Below are positions 1-7,077 of a stretch of 18,249 nt of DNA, in pieces (within the stretch, counting starts at the first letter, position 1; each line of letters begins with the position of its first letter). Below the pieces are notes generated by a model. It made no database searches. It was not told the origin of the DNA and was given only the letters and a program-made list of their open reading frames with translations. A program made the position numbers and the translations under genes. The DNA is from an uncultured Bacteroidota bacterium (GTDB lineage: Bacteria; Bacteroidota; Bacteroidia; 2-12-FULL-35-15). The stretch covers positions 1-18,249 of the forward strand of contig CAIRRW010000418.1 in assembly GCA_903881065.1 (NCBI GenBank), given 5' to 3'.

Positions 1-126
1 TACTATACGTATTTACTTTCCATTAAGCCTATGGTAAAAAGTTACTATACGTATTTACTTTCCACTAAGCCTATAGTAAAAAGTTACTATACGTGTTTCC
101 TTTTCATTAAGCCTATAGTAAAAAGT
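1..126. repeat. Three 42-bp direct tandem repeats (array probably continues off the left edge)
   Basis: Units at 1-42, 43-84 and 85-126 each begin TACTATACGT and end GTAAAAAGT, with only a few substitutions between copies. The first unit starts at base 1, so the array may extend beyond the window. Across the unit 2/3 junction there is a perfect inverted repeat, TATAGTAA (72-79), loop AAAG, TTACTATA (84-91). The unit 1/2 junction has the same palindrome with one mismatch (30-37 / 42-49). The third unit lacks the right arm. No open frame of note crosses the array, so I treat it as non-coding. Confidence 0.85.
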
Positions 127-162
127 TTCGCCTTTGGTGTCCCTTCCAAGTTAGCAGAAACC

Positions 163-196
163 ACGCCTTTGCAGGTGTTTTTTCACCTGCAAACGT
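163..196. repeat. Perfect inverted repeat / hairpin
   Basis: TTTGCAGGTG (168-177), a T6 loop (178-183) and CACCTGCAAA (184-193) form a perfect 10-bp stem. It can be extended by ACG/CGT outside a two-base CC bulge. There is no following T-run on the plus strand, so it is not a textbook terminator. It could be an mRNA 3'-end structure of a gene to the left of the window, or a repeated extragenic element. Confidence 0.6.
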
Positions 197-226
197 TCTA
201 AAAAGTCAAATTAAATAATAGAGGTT

Positions 227-244
227 GTTGGTGAAAACACCAAC
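227..244. repeat. Short perfect hairpin
   Basis: GTTGGTG (227-233), loop AAAA, CACCAAC (238-244): a perfect 7-bp stem with a tetraloop, 33 bp after the previous hairpin. Both hairpins contain GGTG..CACC arms. Function unknown. The rest of 127-283 shows no gene. Confidence 0.5.
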
Positions 245-283
245 GGACGGCGCGAATAAGTAAGTTGTACTTACAATTAAAAC

Positions 284-318
284 AAAAGACTCTTTACAAA
301 AGATGTAAAGAGTCTTTT
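284..318 (-). terminator. Intrinsic terminator downstream of glyQS (bidirectional)
   Basis: AAAAGACTCTTTACA (284-298) pairs perfectly with TGTAAAGAGTCTTTT (304-318) around a 5-nt loop, a 15-bp stem flanked by A and T runs. It begins 22 bp beyond the glyQS stop codon, so on the minus strand it terminates that gene. It is symmetric enough to stop transcription arriving from the left as well. Confidence 0.85.
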
Positions 319-339
319 ATGAAAAATACGCAGGGGGTA

Positions 340-1881
340 TTACTTCAAACTTTGCAAAGCCTTTTTGAAACTAACTTTATCTTCAATAATAGCAGCAAGT
401 TTATCAATGCTTACACGTTCCTGAAGCATGGTGTCGCGGTAACGAATAGTAACATCATTGTCGATAAGCGATTGGTGGTCGATAGTGATGCAGAATGGTG
501 TGCCTATGGCATCCTGGCGGCGATAACGTTTTCCGATGGTATCTTTTTCATCGTAGGTACATGCATTATCGTATTTCAATAAATCCATTATCTCGCGGGC
601 TTTTTCGGGAAGTCCGTCTTTTTTTAGCAATGGCAATACTGCTACTTTTATAGGAGCAAGAAATGCAGGAAGATTAAGCGCGACACGTGTGGTGCCATCT
701 TCCAGCTTCTCTTCAATATATGCTTTCGACATTACAGCAAGGAACAAACGGTCGAGCCCTACTGATGTTTCCACCACATACGGCACATAATTCTGATTTA
801 TTTCAGGGTCGAAATATTGAAGTTTCTTTCCTGAATGTTGCTCGTGTGCTTTCAAATCGAAATCGGTACGGGAATGTATTCCTTCCAGTTCTTTGAAACC
901 GAATGGGAAATTAAATTCAATATCGCAGGCAGCATTGGCATAATGCGCCAGTTTAATATGGTCGTGAAAACGGTAATTATCAGCACCGAAACCTAATGAA
1001 AGATGCCATTTCATACGAGCTTCTTTCCATCTGTTATACGATTCCATTTCAGTTCCGGGGCGAACAAAATATTGCATTTCCATCTGTTCAAATTCACGCA
1101 TCCTGAAAATAAACTGGCGTGCTACAATCTCGTTTCTAAAAGCTTTACCGGTTTGTGCAATACCAAAAGGAATTTTCATTCGTCCTGATTTCTGCACATT
1201 CAAAAAGTTTACAAAAATCCCCTGTGCTGTTTCCGGGCGAAGATAAATTAGATTGGCATCCTCGCTCACAGAGCCCATTGCAGTGCTAAACATTAAATTA
1301 AACTGGCGTACTTCTGTCCAGTTTTTCGACCCTGATATAGGGCAAACTATTTCACAGTCAATAATAATCTGACGAACTTCTTCCAGATTATTTGCTTCCA
1401 ACGCATTTTTAAAACGAGTAAGAATAGCATCGGCTTTCGCTTGATTTTCCAGCAGTCTTGCGTTGGTACTTCTGAACGTTTCTTCATTAAAAGTTTCCCC
1501 GAAACGTTCTTTCGCCTTATCCACTTCCTTCTGAATCTTGGCTTCTATCTTCGCTACATGGTCTTCTATAAGAACATCAGCACGGTATCTTTTTTTGCTG
1601 TCTTTATTATCAATCAATGGGTCGTTGAACGCATCAATATGTCCGGAAGCCTTCCATGTAGTAGGGTGCATAAATATGGCGGCATCAATGCCAACAATGT
1701 TTTCGTGCATCTGCACCATTGCTTTCCACCAGTAATCACGTAGGTTTTTCTTCAACTCCACACCCATCTGACCATAATCATACACTGCGCTTAGCCCATC
1801 GTATATTTCACTGCTCTGAAAAATAAATCCGTACTCCTTTGAGTGCGAAATAATATTCTTAAAGATATCTTCCTGATTCAT
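340..1881 (-). CDS. glyQS: Glycyl-tRNA synthetase, homodimeric class II type
   Basis: Charges tRNA-Gly with glycine using ATP, in the cytoplasm. The 513-residue product carries the alpha2-type GlyRS signatures: an N-terminal GLSAVYDYGQMGVELK block, the RPETAQGIFVNF motif, a class II motif 2 with FRNEI followed by MREFEQMEMQYF, and a motif 3 region SVGLDRLF. A C-terminal HGTP-type anticodon-binding domain follows, with the conserved IGKRYRRQDAIGTPFCITID stretch. The frame stays open for 26 codons further upstream, but that extension is AT-rich and low-complexity and covers the likely promoter. The start at MNQEDIFKNI (1881) is therefore preferred. The gene has its own promoter-like site and a strong terminator, so it is probably monocistronic. 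Length is normal for bacterial GlyQS-type enzymes that lack the separate alpha and beta subunits. Confidence 0.97.
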   Translation of the reverse strand: MNQEDIFKNIISHSKEYGFIFQSSEIYDGLSAVYDYGQMGVELKKNLRDYWWKAMVQMHENIVGIDAAIFMHPTTWKASGHIDAFNDPLIDNKDSKKRYRADVLIEDHVAKIEAKIQKEVDKAKERFGETFNEETFRSTNARLLENQAKADAILTRFKNALEANNLEEVRQIIIDCEIVCPISGSKNWTEVRQFNLMFSTAMGSVSEDANLIYLRPETAQGIFVNFLNVQKSGRMKIPFGIAQTGKAFRNEIVARQFIFRMREFEQMEMQYFVRPGTEMESYNRWKEARMKWHLSLGFGADNYRFHDHIKLAHYANAACDIEFNFPFGFKELEGIHSRTDFDLKAHEQHSGKKLQYFDPEINQNYVPYVVETSVGLDRLFLAVMSKAYIEEKLEDGTTRVALNLPAFLAPIKVAVLPLLKKDGLPEKAREIMDLLKYDNACTYDEKDTIGKRYRRQDAIGTPFCITIDHQSLIDNDVTIRYRDTMLQERVSIDKLAAIIEDKVSFKKALQSLK

Positions 1882-1902
1882 TTGTTTGATTTTAATAGGC
1901 TG

Positions 1903-1910
1903 CAAAAGTA
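1903..1910 (-). promoter_or_regulatory. Probable -7 promoter element for glyQS
   Basis: On the minus strand the sequence is TACTTTTG, matching the Bacteroidota -7 consensus TAnnTTTG, 21 bp before the chosen glyQS ATG. No convincing TTG -33 element lies at the expected distance, so this rests on the -7 match alone. It supports starting glyQS at 1881, because a transcript from here could not encode the longer version. Confidence 0.45.
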
Positions 1911-2150
1911 TATTATATTGTTTATTAATTAGGAATAGTTTGAAAATATATTTCGACAACTACCGAATAGTTTAGTAATGGCACTTATTGATTTCTTTGA
2001 TGTTTGGATAGGTTTGTTACTTAATAAAAGAAAACGGGTAAGAAAATGCTCCCTTGTTTTTGTTGAGGCGATAGGAGGGAAGGCAAGAAATTAGAAATAG
2101 GATTCTAATTCAAAACAATTAAGAAGGAAAGAAATACTAAGGCTGCTAAA

Positions 2151-2819
2151 CTAAGCGGAGAGTTTCTCTTTTTTATTTTGTAAGAATATATTACACCAAT
2201 CACCTGTAATTTTAGCTGCCTCATGTAAAGTGTTTGGGTTCTTAAATAAACTTGTAACGTTTGGAATTACATCAATTAATGTTTCGCAGGTTAATGATTT
2301 ATAGAATTTTTTATTCTGTTGGAGTGCTTCACTATCATTCTCTGCAACAATTAATAGAGTAGGAGCTTTTACTTTGGTTGCCAAATTAATAGCCAGGTCG
2401 AGTTGGCTGCCACATAACACGATTGTACTTATTAAATCGGGTAAAGCAACAGCGGAATGTATTGCGTATGCTGCGCCGTTGCCATTGCCAAAATAACCAA
2501 ATCTTAAATCTCTGCACTCTTCGTGAAGTGATAAATAATAAGTAACAAAAATTAGTCTTTCAGAAAGTAAATCAATGTTGAGTTGGTTCGCTTCTGATTG
2601 CTCTTCCTTTTTAGTAAGTAAATCGAATTGAAAAGTACTTATTCCCAGTGAGTGTAGTTCCTTTTCAATGATTTTATTACGTAAACTGAAACGGCTGTTT
2701 TCCTTTCCATGAGAGAATATTACTAATGAATGGCTGTTATAAGGAATCAATAGCTCTCCTTCCAATAGTGTATTATCGATAGAGATTGGAATAATATCTC
2801 TGAATTTATATTTTAACAT
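2151..2819 (-). CDS. Dienelactone-hydrolase-like alpha/beta hydrolase with missing catalytic residues
   Basis: The 222-residue protein follows the small alpha/beta-hydrolase (DLH-like) family along its length: the oxyanion-side block LVIFSHGKENSR (32-43), a long-range match around FDLLTKKEEQ, the nucleophile-elbow region FGYFGNGNGAAYA, and KAPTLLIVAEND (151-162). In active relatives the elbow reads G-x-S-x-G. Here it is GNGNG (111-115), with Gly113 at the serine position. The usual His near the C-terminus (THLF-type motif) is replaced by Ser190 in VTSLFKNP. Two of three triad residues are therefore absent, which argues for a non-catalytic protein or a decayed gene. The reading frame is intact. 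It is probably co-transcribed with the small exported protein upstream, since the restored frame of that gene would stop 5 bp before this ATG. The cellular role is unknown. Confidence 0.8.
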   Translation of the reverse strand: MLKYKFRDIIPISIDNTLLEGELLIPYNSHSLVIFSHGKENSRFSLRNKIIEKELHSLGISTFQFDLLTKKEEQSEANQLNIDLLSERLIFVTYYLSLHEECRDLRFGYFGNGNGAAYAIHSAVALPDLISTIVLCGSQLDLAINLATKVKAPTLLIVAENDSEALQQNKKFYKSLTCETLIDVIPNVTSLFKNPNTLHEAAKITGDWCNIFLQNKKEKLSA

Positions 2820-2824
2820 AACGT

Positions 2825-2954
2825 TTATTTTTTATTCGCAACTAAATTGTCATTTTCAAATTGGGCAGAAACAATCTTACCTGACACATTAAAATTAATT
2901 CTGCATGAATTGTATCTGAGGGAACCTAACTTCATAGAAAATCCATCTTCCCCC
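2825..2954 (-). pseudogene. Out-of-frame C-terminal tail of the small exported protein
   Basis: In the next frame, starting at the C5 (minus-strand G5) run at 2950-2954, the minus strand encodes GEDGFSMKLGSLRYN, then a beta-strand-like stretch INFNVSGKIVSAQF, and stops at 2825-2827. This gives a natural continuation of the upstream domain and normal operon spacing to the hydrolase-like gene. The as-read frame stops at 2895 after unrelated residues. Confidence 0.65.
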
Positions 2955-3224
2955 AAATGGTTTTACTGGACTTACGGAAGATGAACTATCTGCAAAAATA
3001 AATTTGCTTTCACATAAAATCCCTTTATTGCTTATGGGCCGAAGCCGGCTGTCGAACAGAAAAACATATAGATTTGGATAGCTGTTCTTCATCTCAATGT
3101 TATAAATACCAGATGTTTTTACTTTTCCTCCATGCGGCCCTACAGGATTAACAGTTAATTTGAACGCAACTAATATTACGGTTAGCAATAAGATAATTCC
3201 GATAAGTTTAGAAGTTGTTTTCAT
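2895..3224 (-). CDS. Small exported or membrane-anchored protein, probably frameshifted (109 residues as read)
   Basis: Residues 7-21 form a hydrophobic N-terminal segment after a lysine-containing start, fitting a signal peptide or anchor. The mature part begins with PVGPHGGKV, then has LYVFLFDSRLRPISNKGI and FIFADSS. This resembles small Bacteroidota proteins with a GPHGG...LYVYL..ISNKG pattern, sometimes found near metal-efflux genes. I recognise the pattern but not a named function. After KPFG (88-91) the as-read C-terminus (GGRWIFYEV...) looks unlike the family. Removing one G from the G5 run at 2950-2954 gives KPFGEDGFSMKLG and a frame that stays open to a TAA at 2825-2827, making a protein of about 132 residues that ends 5 bp before the next gene. 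I therefore infer a one-base frameshift, either real decay or an assembly error in a homopolymer. Confidence 0.7.
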   Translation of the reverse strand: MKTTSKLIGIILLLTVILVAFKLTVNPVGPHGGKVKTSGIYNIEMKNSYPNLYVFLFDSRLRPISNKGILCESKFIFADSSSSVSPVKPFGGRWIFYEVRFPQIQFMQN

Positions 3225-3333
3225 GATAATTAATTATTTAAGGTTTGTTCAGTAAATAAGAAAGTTGCGGTATTAATTAGCAACAATGTTATGAATTGAA
3301 TAGTCGAAGTCATGATTTGAAAAAATTACACAA

Positions 3334-3341
3334 CAAAAGTA
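3334..3341 (-). promoter_or_regulatory. Probable -7 element for the small exported protein / hydrolase-like pair
   Basis: The minus strand reads TACTTTTG, identical to the site before glyQS and matching TAnnTTTG. It lies 110 bp upstream of the ATG at 3224, implying a leader of roughly 100 nt. A TTG occurs further upstream, but at about 30 bp it is too far for a standard -33. Confidence 0.35.
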
Positions 3342-3596
3342 GTTTTCATATTAATAATTGATAATGAACTCAATCAATCGACATAGTGATTTTTGCCATT
3401 CAAATGATAATATTGGAATATGTTAAACGATTATCCTCCTTTTTATGAGATTATAAAAAGCTTGGAGAGGGGGTAATTATTTGTTGTAAATAGCGACTTA
3501 AGCTGTAACTTTCAAGGGAAACAATGGGAAACAGCTGGTTTTAAAATGAGATGTGAATATCTTCTTAAATATTCCGTTTACGAATAGGTAGAAACA

Positions 3597-3624
3597 AAAA
3601 ATGCAGTATAAATACTGCATTTTC
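3597..3624 (-). terminator. Intrinsic terminator after the SMR/SDR operon
   Basis: AAAATGCAGTA (3598-3608), loop TAAA, TACTGCATTTT (3613-3623): a perfect 11-bp stem. On the minus strand it is followed by a T-run. It lies 19 bp beyond the stop of the SDR gene. Confidence 0.8.
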
Positions 3625-3642
3625 TTAATATTTAATAGATTT

Positions 3643-4806
3643 CTATGGGTTTAGAGCACCTTCTAACAAGTCAATCTTCTCAATATATTCCATTGAATTG
3701 GTAATATATATATCAGCAGGTAATGATTGTTTAATGGTTGGTACATCCTGCAATAAACGGGTATTGTCAAATACTTGACCTAATTCTACAAATCCTAGAT
3801 AAGGATCCAATCCTGCCAATAAAATACGAAGAGCAGAAGGGTCTTCAAAGGTATGTTTCCAATATTCTAGATATTGAGGATACTTATGAAGTTCGCTGTC
3901 GGTGTGAAGTTTGTTTTTTGACCACTGCTTTACTTGGTTAAGTAATGACTTATTAGCAAAATGAAAAGGAGGGGGAGCAGGAAAATATGTTTCCAAAGCT
4001 TTAGTTATTTTTAAAGCATTTGTAGAAGCATCTTTGCCGGAAGAAATATGATAAACACTATGGTTACGTTTTACAAATAATAGACTAACAATAGCTTCAG
4101 CAGCATAATCTACCGAAATCATATCTAATTTTGCGTGCTCATTTACGGGAATTAATCGTAATTGATTAATTGTTGCCACAGCCCATAATATTACTGGTGA
4201 GCGAGGAACCACTGGTCTGCTGTCGCCCATTATTATTGAGGGACGAACAATTAATATTTTATCTGCAGGTAAATGTTTGCGAACTAAAAGCTCACCGTGC
4301 ATTTTAGTATAGGTATATTTAACAAGATGACTAGCAGCTAAATTAGGGGATTCATCTTCAAAAACGAGTCTGTTTTTAATATCCTTACCGCAAATAGTGG
4401 CAGTACCAATATATTCAAATGTTTGCAGATGAGGTAAGTTTTTTGCCCAAAGAAGTATTTTCTCAAGGCCATGCATATTTGCTTTTTCTACCATATCATC
4501 GTATATTTTAGAAAAAGAAGTATTGGCGGCTGAGTGAATAATCACATCGACATCATTTAGCATCTTGTTCGCAATAAGAAGGTCGGTTAGATGCTCATCA
4601 AACAAATTTCCCATAACAGGGATTATCTTTTTTTCATCAAAATGATCATGATGAATTCGGAAGATGTGTTCTAATTTTATTAAAGCTTCATCTTCAGAAA
4701 AGGCACGAAGAAAGCAATAAATTTTGTCAATTTCCTTTCGTTTGGAAAGGTTCACAAGAAGTTCTCCTCCCACAAATCCTGTTGCCCCTGTTAAAAAAAT
4801 ATTCAT
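3643..4806 (-). CDS. Extended SDR protein, fatty-acyl-CoA-reductase / thioester-reductase-like
   Basis: 387 residues with an N-terminal Rossmann fold: TGATGFVG (6-13) is the nucleotide-binding glycine motif, and HSAANTSF (91-98) and IGTATICG (133-140) match the strands of NAD-binding-4 proteins. The active-site YxxxK is Y164-TYT-K168, and the YTYTK context resembles fatty acyl-CoA reductases and the reductase domains of carboxylic-acid reductases. RPSIIMGDSR (188-197) and the HLxxD-like DMISVDYAAEAIV fit the same family. The C-terminal third (about 270-387) is less conserved and might bind the acyl substrate. The exact substrate cannot be read from sequence, and nucleoside-diphosphate-sugar epimerase-like activities are an alternative. 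It starts 18 bp after the SMR gene, so the two probably form an operon ending at the 3597-3624 terminator. Confidence 0.8.
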   Translation of the reverse strand: MNIFLTGATGFVGGELLVNLSKRKEIDKIYCFLRAFSEDEALIKLEHIFRIHHDHFDEKKIIPVMGNLFDEHLTDLLIANKMLNDVDVIIHSAANTSFSKIYDDMVEKANMHGLEKILLWAKNLPHLQTFEYIGTATICGKDIKNRLVFEDESPNLAASHLVKYTYTKMHGELLVRKHLPADKILIVRPSIIMGDSRPVVPRSPVILWAVATINQLRLIPVNEHAKLDMISVDYAAEAIVSLLFVKRNHSVYHISSGKDASTNALKITKALETYFPAPPPFHFANKSLLNQVKQWSKNKLHTDSELHKYPQYLEYWKHTFEDPSALRILLAGLDPYLGFVELGQVFDNTRLLQDVPTIKQSLPADIYITNSMEYIEKIDLLEGALNP

Positions 4807-4824
4807 TTAGCTAATCTGTTATTA

Positions 4825-5139
4825 TTAATCAAAAATTTCTAAACCCAATATACCAATAATTATAAGCGAAATGGATATTATTTTAGTAATTGAAACACTT
4901 TCATGAAAAAAGAAAATACCAATAATCGCTATTAAAGCGGTCCCTGCACTTGCCCAAATTCCATAGGCTATACTAACTTCCATCTTTTCAAGAACAAACA
5001 CTAAAGCCCCCAAACTAATGCCATAAAATACAAATACAAATATGGAAGGTACTAACCTAGTGAAACCCTCAGCGTATTTCATCGAAATCGTTCCCAGTAC
5101 TTCGAAAATTATACCAAGTGCAAGAAACAGCCATTTCAT
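4825..5139 (-). CDS. Small multidrug resistance (SMR) family efflux protein
   Basis: 104 residues arranged as four hydrophobic helices, the usual SMR length. The proton- and substrate-binding glutamate of EmrE (Glu14) corresponds to Glu13 in the first helix (IIFEVLGTISMKYAEGF). The third-helix block SIAYGIWASAGTALIA matches the EmrE signature with its conserved Trp. Such proteins work as antiparallel dimers in the inner membrane and exchange protons for cationic hydrophobic compounds, guanidinium or polyamines. The sequence does not say which. It is first gene of a probable two-gene operon with the SDR protein and diverges from recJ. Confidence 0.9.
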   Translation of the reverse strand: MKWLFLALGIIFEVLGTISMKYAEGFTRLVPSIFVFVFYGISLGALVFVLEKMEVSIAYGIWASAGTALIAIIGIFFFHESVSITKIISISLIIIGILGLEIFD

Positions 5140-5193
5140 TTGTTAACTATTGTTTAATCTAACTATAAATTATTGATACTTTTTAAATCGTCT

Positions 5194-5201
5194 CAAAAGT
5201 A
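5194..5201 (-). promoter_or_regulatory. Probable -7 element for the SMR/SDR operon
   Basis: The minus strand reads TACTTTTG, the third identical match to TAnnTTTG in this part of the window, 55 bp before the SMR ATG. A TTTG upstream is only 12 bp away, too close for a regular -33 box. The rest of the divergent interval (5140-5345) shows no other feature. Confidence 0.4.
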
Positions 5202-5345
5202 AGCTTATTTTCGCAAAGCTACTTCTAAATTTTTAAACACAAATCATTTAAGAATAATTAACAATTCTTTACCTTCTTTGAGAAATCATTTTTAATCCAT
5301 CACCTCCACCTATTTGATTACTTTTACCATTCTAAATTTAAGAAG

Positions 5346-7061
5346 TTGGAAAAGCGTTGGAAAATTAAAAATAAGGCAGACCAAGAAGTCGTTAACAAAC
5401 TGTCTTCGGAATTGGGTATTGATATTGTGCTGGCAGATTTGTTGGCACAAAGAGGAATAAAAACCTATGATGAAGCAAAAAAGTTTTTTCGCCCTTCATT
5501 AAATGATTTACATGATCCTTTTTTGATGAAGGATATGGACAAAGCTATTTCAAGAATAGAAATGGCCATAAAGAATCAAGAAAAGATTTTGGTTTATGGA
5601 GATTATGATGTTGACGGAACTACTGCCGTTGCATTAGTCTATTCGTTTCTTAAAAAACATCATATTTCCGAGACACTTGTCGATTATTATATTCCTGACA
5701 GATATGCTGAAGGTTATGGAATATCATTTACTGGAATTGATTTCGCGAAAGAGAATAATTTTACATTGATAATTGCATTGGATTGTGGGATTAAAGCAAA
5801 TGAAAAAGTGGATTATGCAAAGGAACGAAGCATTGATTTTATTATTTGCGATCATCATCGCCCTGGAGAAATATTACCAAATGCAGTTGCAGTTTTAAAT
5901 CCTAAAAGGAACGATTGTACCTATCCATTTGATGAACTTTGTGGATGTGGAGTAGGATTTAAATTGGTTCAGGCATATTCCCAAAAAAACAATATCCCTT
6001 TCGAAGAACTTCATGAATATCTTGATTTAACAGCAATCTCAATTGCATCCGATTTAGTTCCTGTAACCGGAGAAAATCGTACGCTCTGCTATTTTGGTTT
6101 GGAACAAATAAATAAAAATCCACGCAAAGGAATAAAGGCAATATTCGAACTGGCAAATATCAAAAGGGAAATTACTGTAAATGAATTAGTCTTTGTAATC
6201 GGTCCTCGTATCAATGCCGCCGGCAGACTCGAAACTGGTCGTAACGCTGTTGCCTTGCTAATTTCAGATACTCACGATATTGCTAAAACATCAGGTGCAA
6301 GCATCAATGTTACCAACATTGCCCGTAGAGTTTTAGATGTTGATATCACTGCTCATGCGCTAAGTATGATTGATGATAATCCCGAATTAATCGCCCGTAA
6401 ATCTACTGTCCTTTATCATGCCGATTGGCATAAAGGAGTTGTTGGAATTGTTGCTTCACGAATGACAGAAAAATATTATCGCCCTACAATCATTCTTACA
6501 GAATCGAATGGAAAGGCTACTGGTTCGGCACGTTCGGTGAAAGATTTTGATGTGTATAATGCAATTGAAGCCTGTGCTGATTTACTTGAACAATTTGGAG
6601 GGCATAAATACGCAGCAGGGTTAACTCTGAAGTTGGAAAACATTGATGCATTTCAAAAGCGTTTCGAGGAAGTTGTTGCTAGCTCTATTGAAGAATACAT
6701 GCTGATACCGGAAATTGAGATTGATGCAGAATTGGAGTTGAAGAACATTACCCCTAAATTTTATAGAATCTTAAAGCAATTTGCTCCATTTGGCCCAGAT
6801 AATATGTCGCCTGTGTTTGTTACAAAAAATGTTATTGATAAAGGTTATGTAAGAATTGTAGGAAACAATCACTTGAAAATGGATTTACAGACAGCGCAAA
6901 ATCCTCGTGAATCTATCCCTGCAATTGCTTTTGCTCAGGCTCATCATTTTGATAATGTTCTTCGGAGGAAAATATTTACAGCATGTTATGCTATTGAGGA
7001 AAATGAATTTAATGGTAATACATCACTACAATTAAATATTAAGGATATGAAAATGGAGTAA
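5346..7061 (+). CDS. recJ: Single-stranded-DNA-specific exonuclease RecJ
   Basis: 5'-to-3' exonuclease on single-stranded DNA, acting in recombinational repair (RecFOR pathway), mismatch repair and base excision repair. The 571-residue product has all DHH-family motifs: DYDVD (86-90), ALDCG with Asp146, ICDHHRPGE with Asp169-His170-His171, and Asp236 in SIASDLVPV. The DHHA1 domain carries GSARS (393-397) and FGGHKYAAG (417-425). A C-terminal OB-like region completes the usual length. The start is TTG, giving MEKRW, which matches how RecJ proteins of this phylum begin; no in-frame ATG or GTG lies nearby upstream. It runs convergently into pheT, with a 16-bp gap and no visible terminator. Confidence 0.97.
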   Translation: MEKRWKIKNKADQEVVNKLSSELGIDIVLADLLAQRGIKTYDEAKKFFRPSLNDLHDPFLMKDMDKAISRIEMAIKNQEKILVYGDYDVDGTTAVALVYSFLKKHHISETLVDYYIPDRYAEGYGISFTGIDFAKENNFTLIIALDCGIKANEKVDYAKERSIDFIICDHHRPGEILPNAVAVLNPKRNDCTYPFDELCGCGVGFKLVQAYSQKNNIPFEELHEYLDLTAISIASDLVPVTGENRTLCYFGLEQINKNPRKGIKAIFELANIKREITVNELVFVIGPRINAAGRLETGRNAVALLISDTHDIAKTSGASINVTNIARRVLDVDITAHALSMIDDNPELIARKSTVLYHADWHKGVVGIVASRMTEKYYRPTIILTESNGKATGSARSVKDFDVYNAIEACADLLEQFGGHKYAAGLTLKLENIDAFQKRFEEVVASSIEEYMLIPEIEIDAELELKNITPKFYRILKQFAPFGPDNMSPVFVTKNVIDKGYVRIVGNNHLKMDLQTAQNPRESIPAIAFAQAHHFDNVLRRKIFTACYAIEENEFNGNTSLQLNIKDMKME

Positions 7062-7077
7062 AGAAATTACGGTTGGA

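Larger units (their letters stand above)
3225..3642. other. Gene-free interval with promoter and terminator only
   Basis: This 418-bp stretch holds the promoter-like site at 3334-3341, an AT-rich perfect 8-bp hairpin (CTTTTTAT 3439-3446 / ATAAAAAG 3453-3460) and the terminator at 3597-3624. I found no credible ORF or structured RNA gene. A 20-codon plus-strand ORF near 3364 has no recognisable features. Confidence 0.5.

Noticed and set aside
265..582. Plus-strand ORF over the 3' end of glyQS
   Set aside because: It is antisense to a conserved synthetase and spans the terminator hairpin; no motif supports it.
1882..1959. 26-codon N-terminal extension of glyQS
   Set aside because: It overlaps the -7 promoter match, is low-complexity and AT-rich, and the family begins near MNQEDIFKNI.
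3364..3426. 20-codon plus-strand ORF in the intergenic gap
   Set aside because: Too short and without promoter, neighbours or recognisable sequence.
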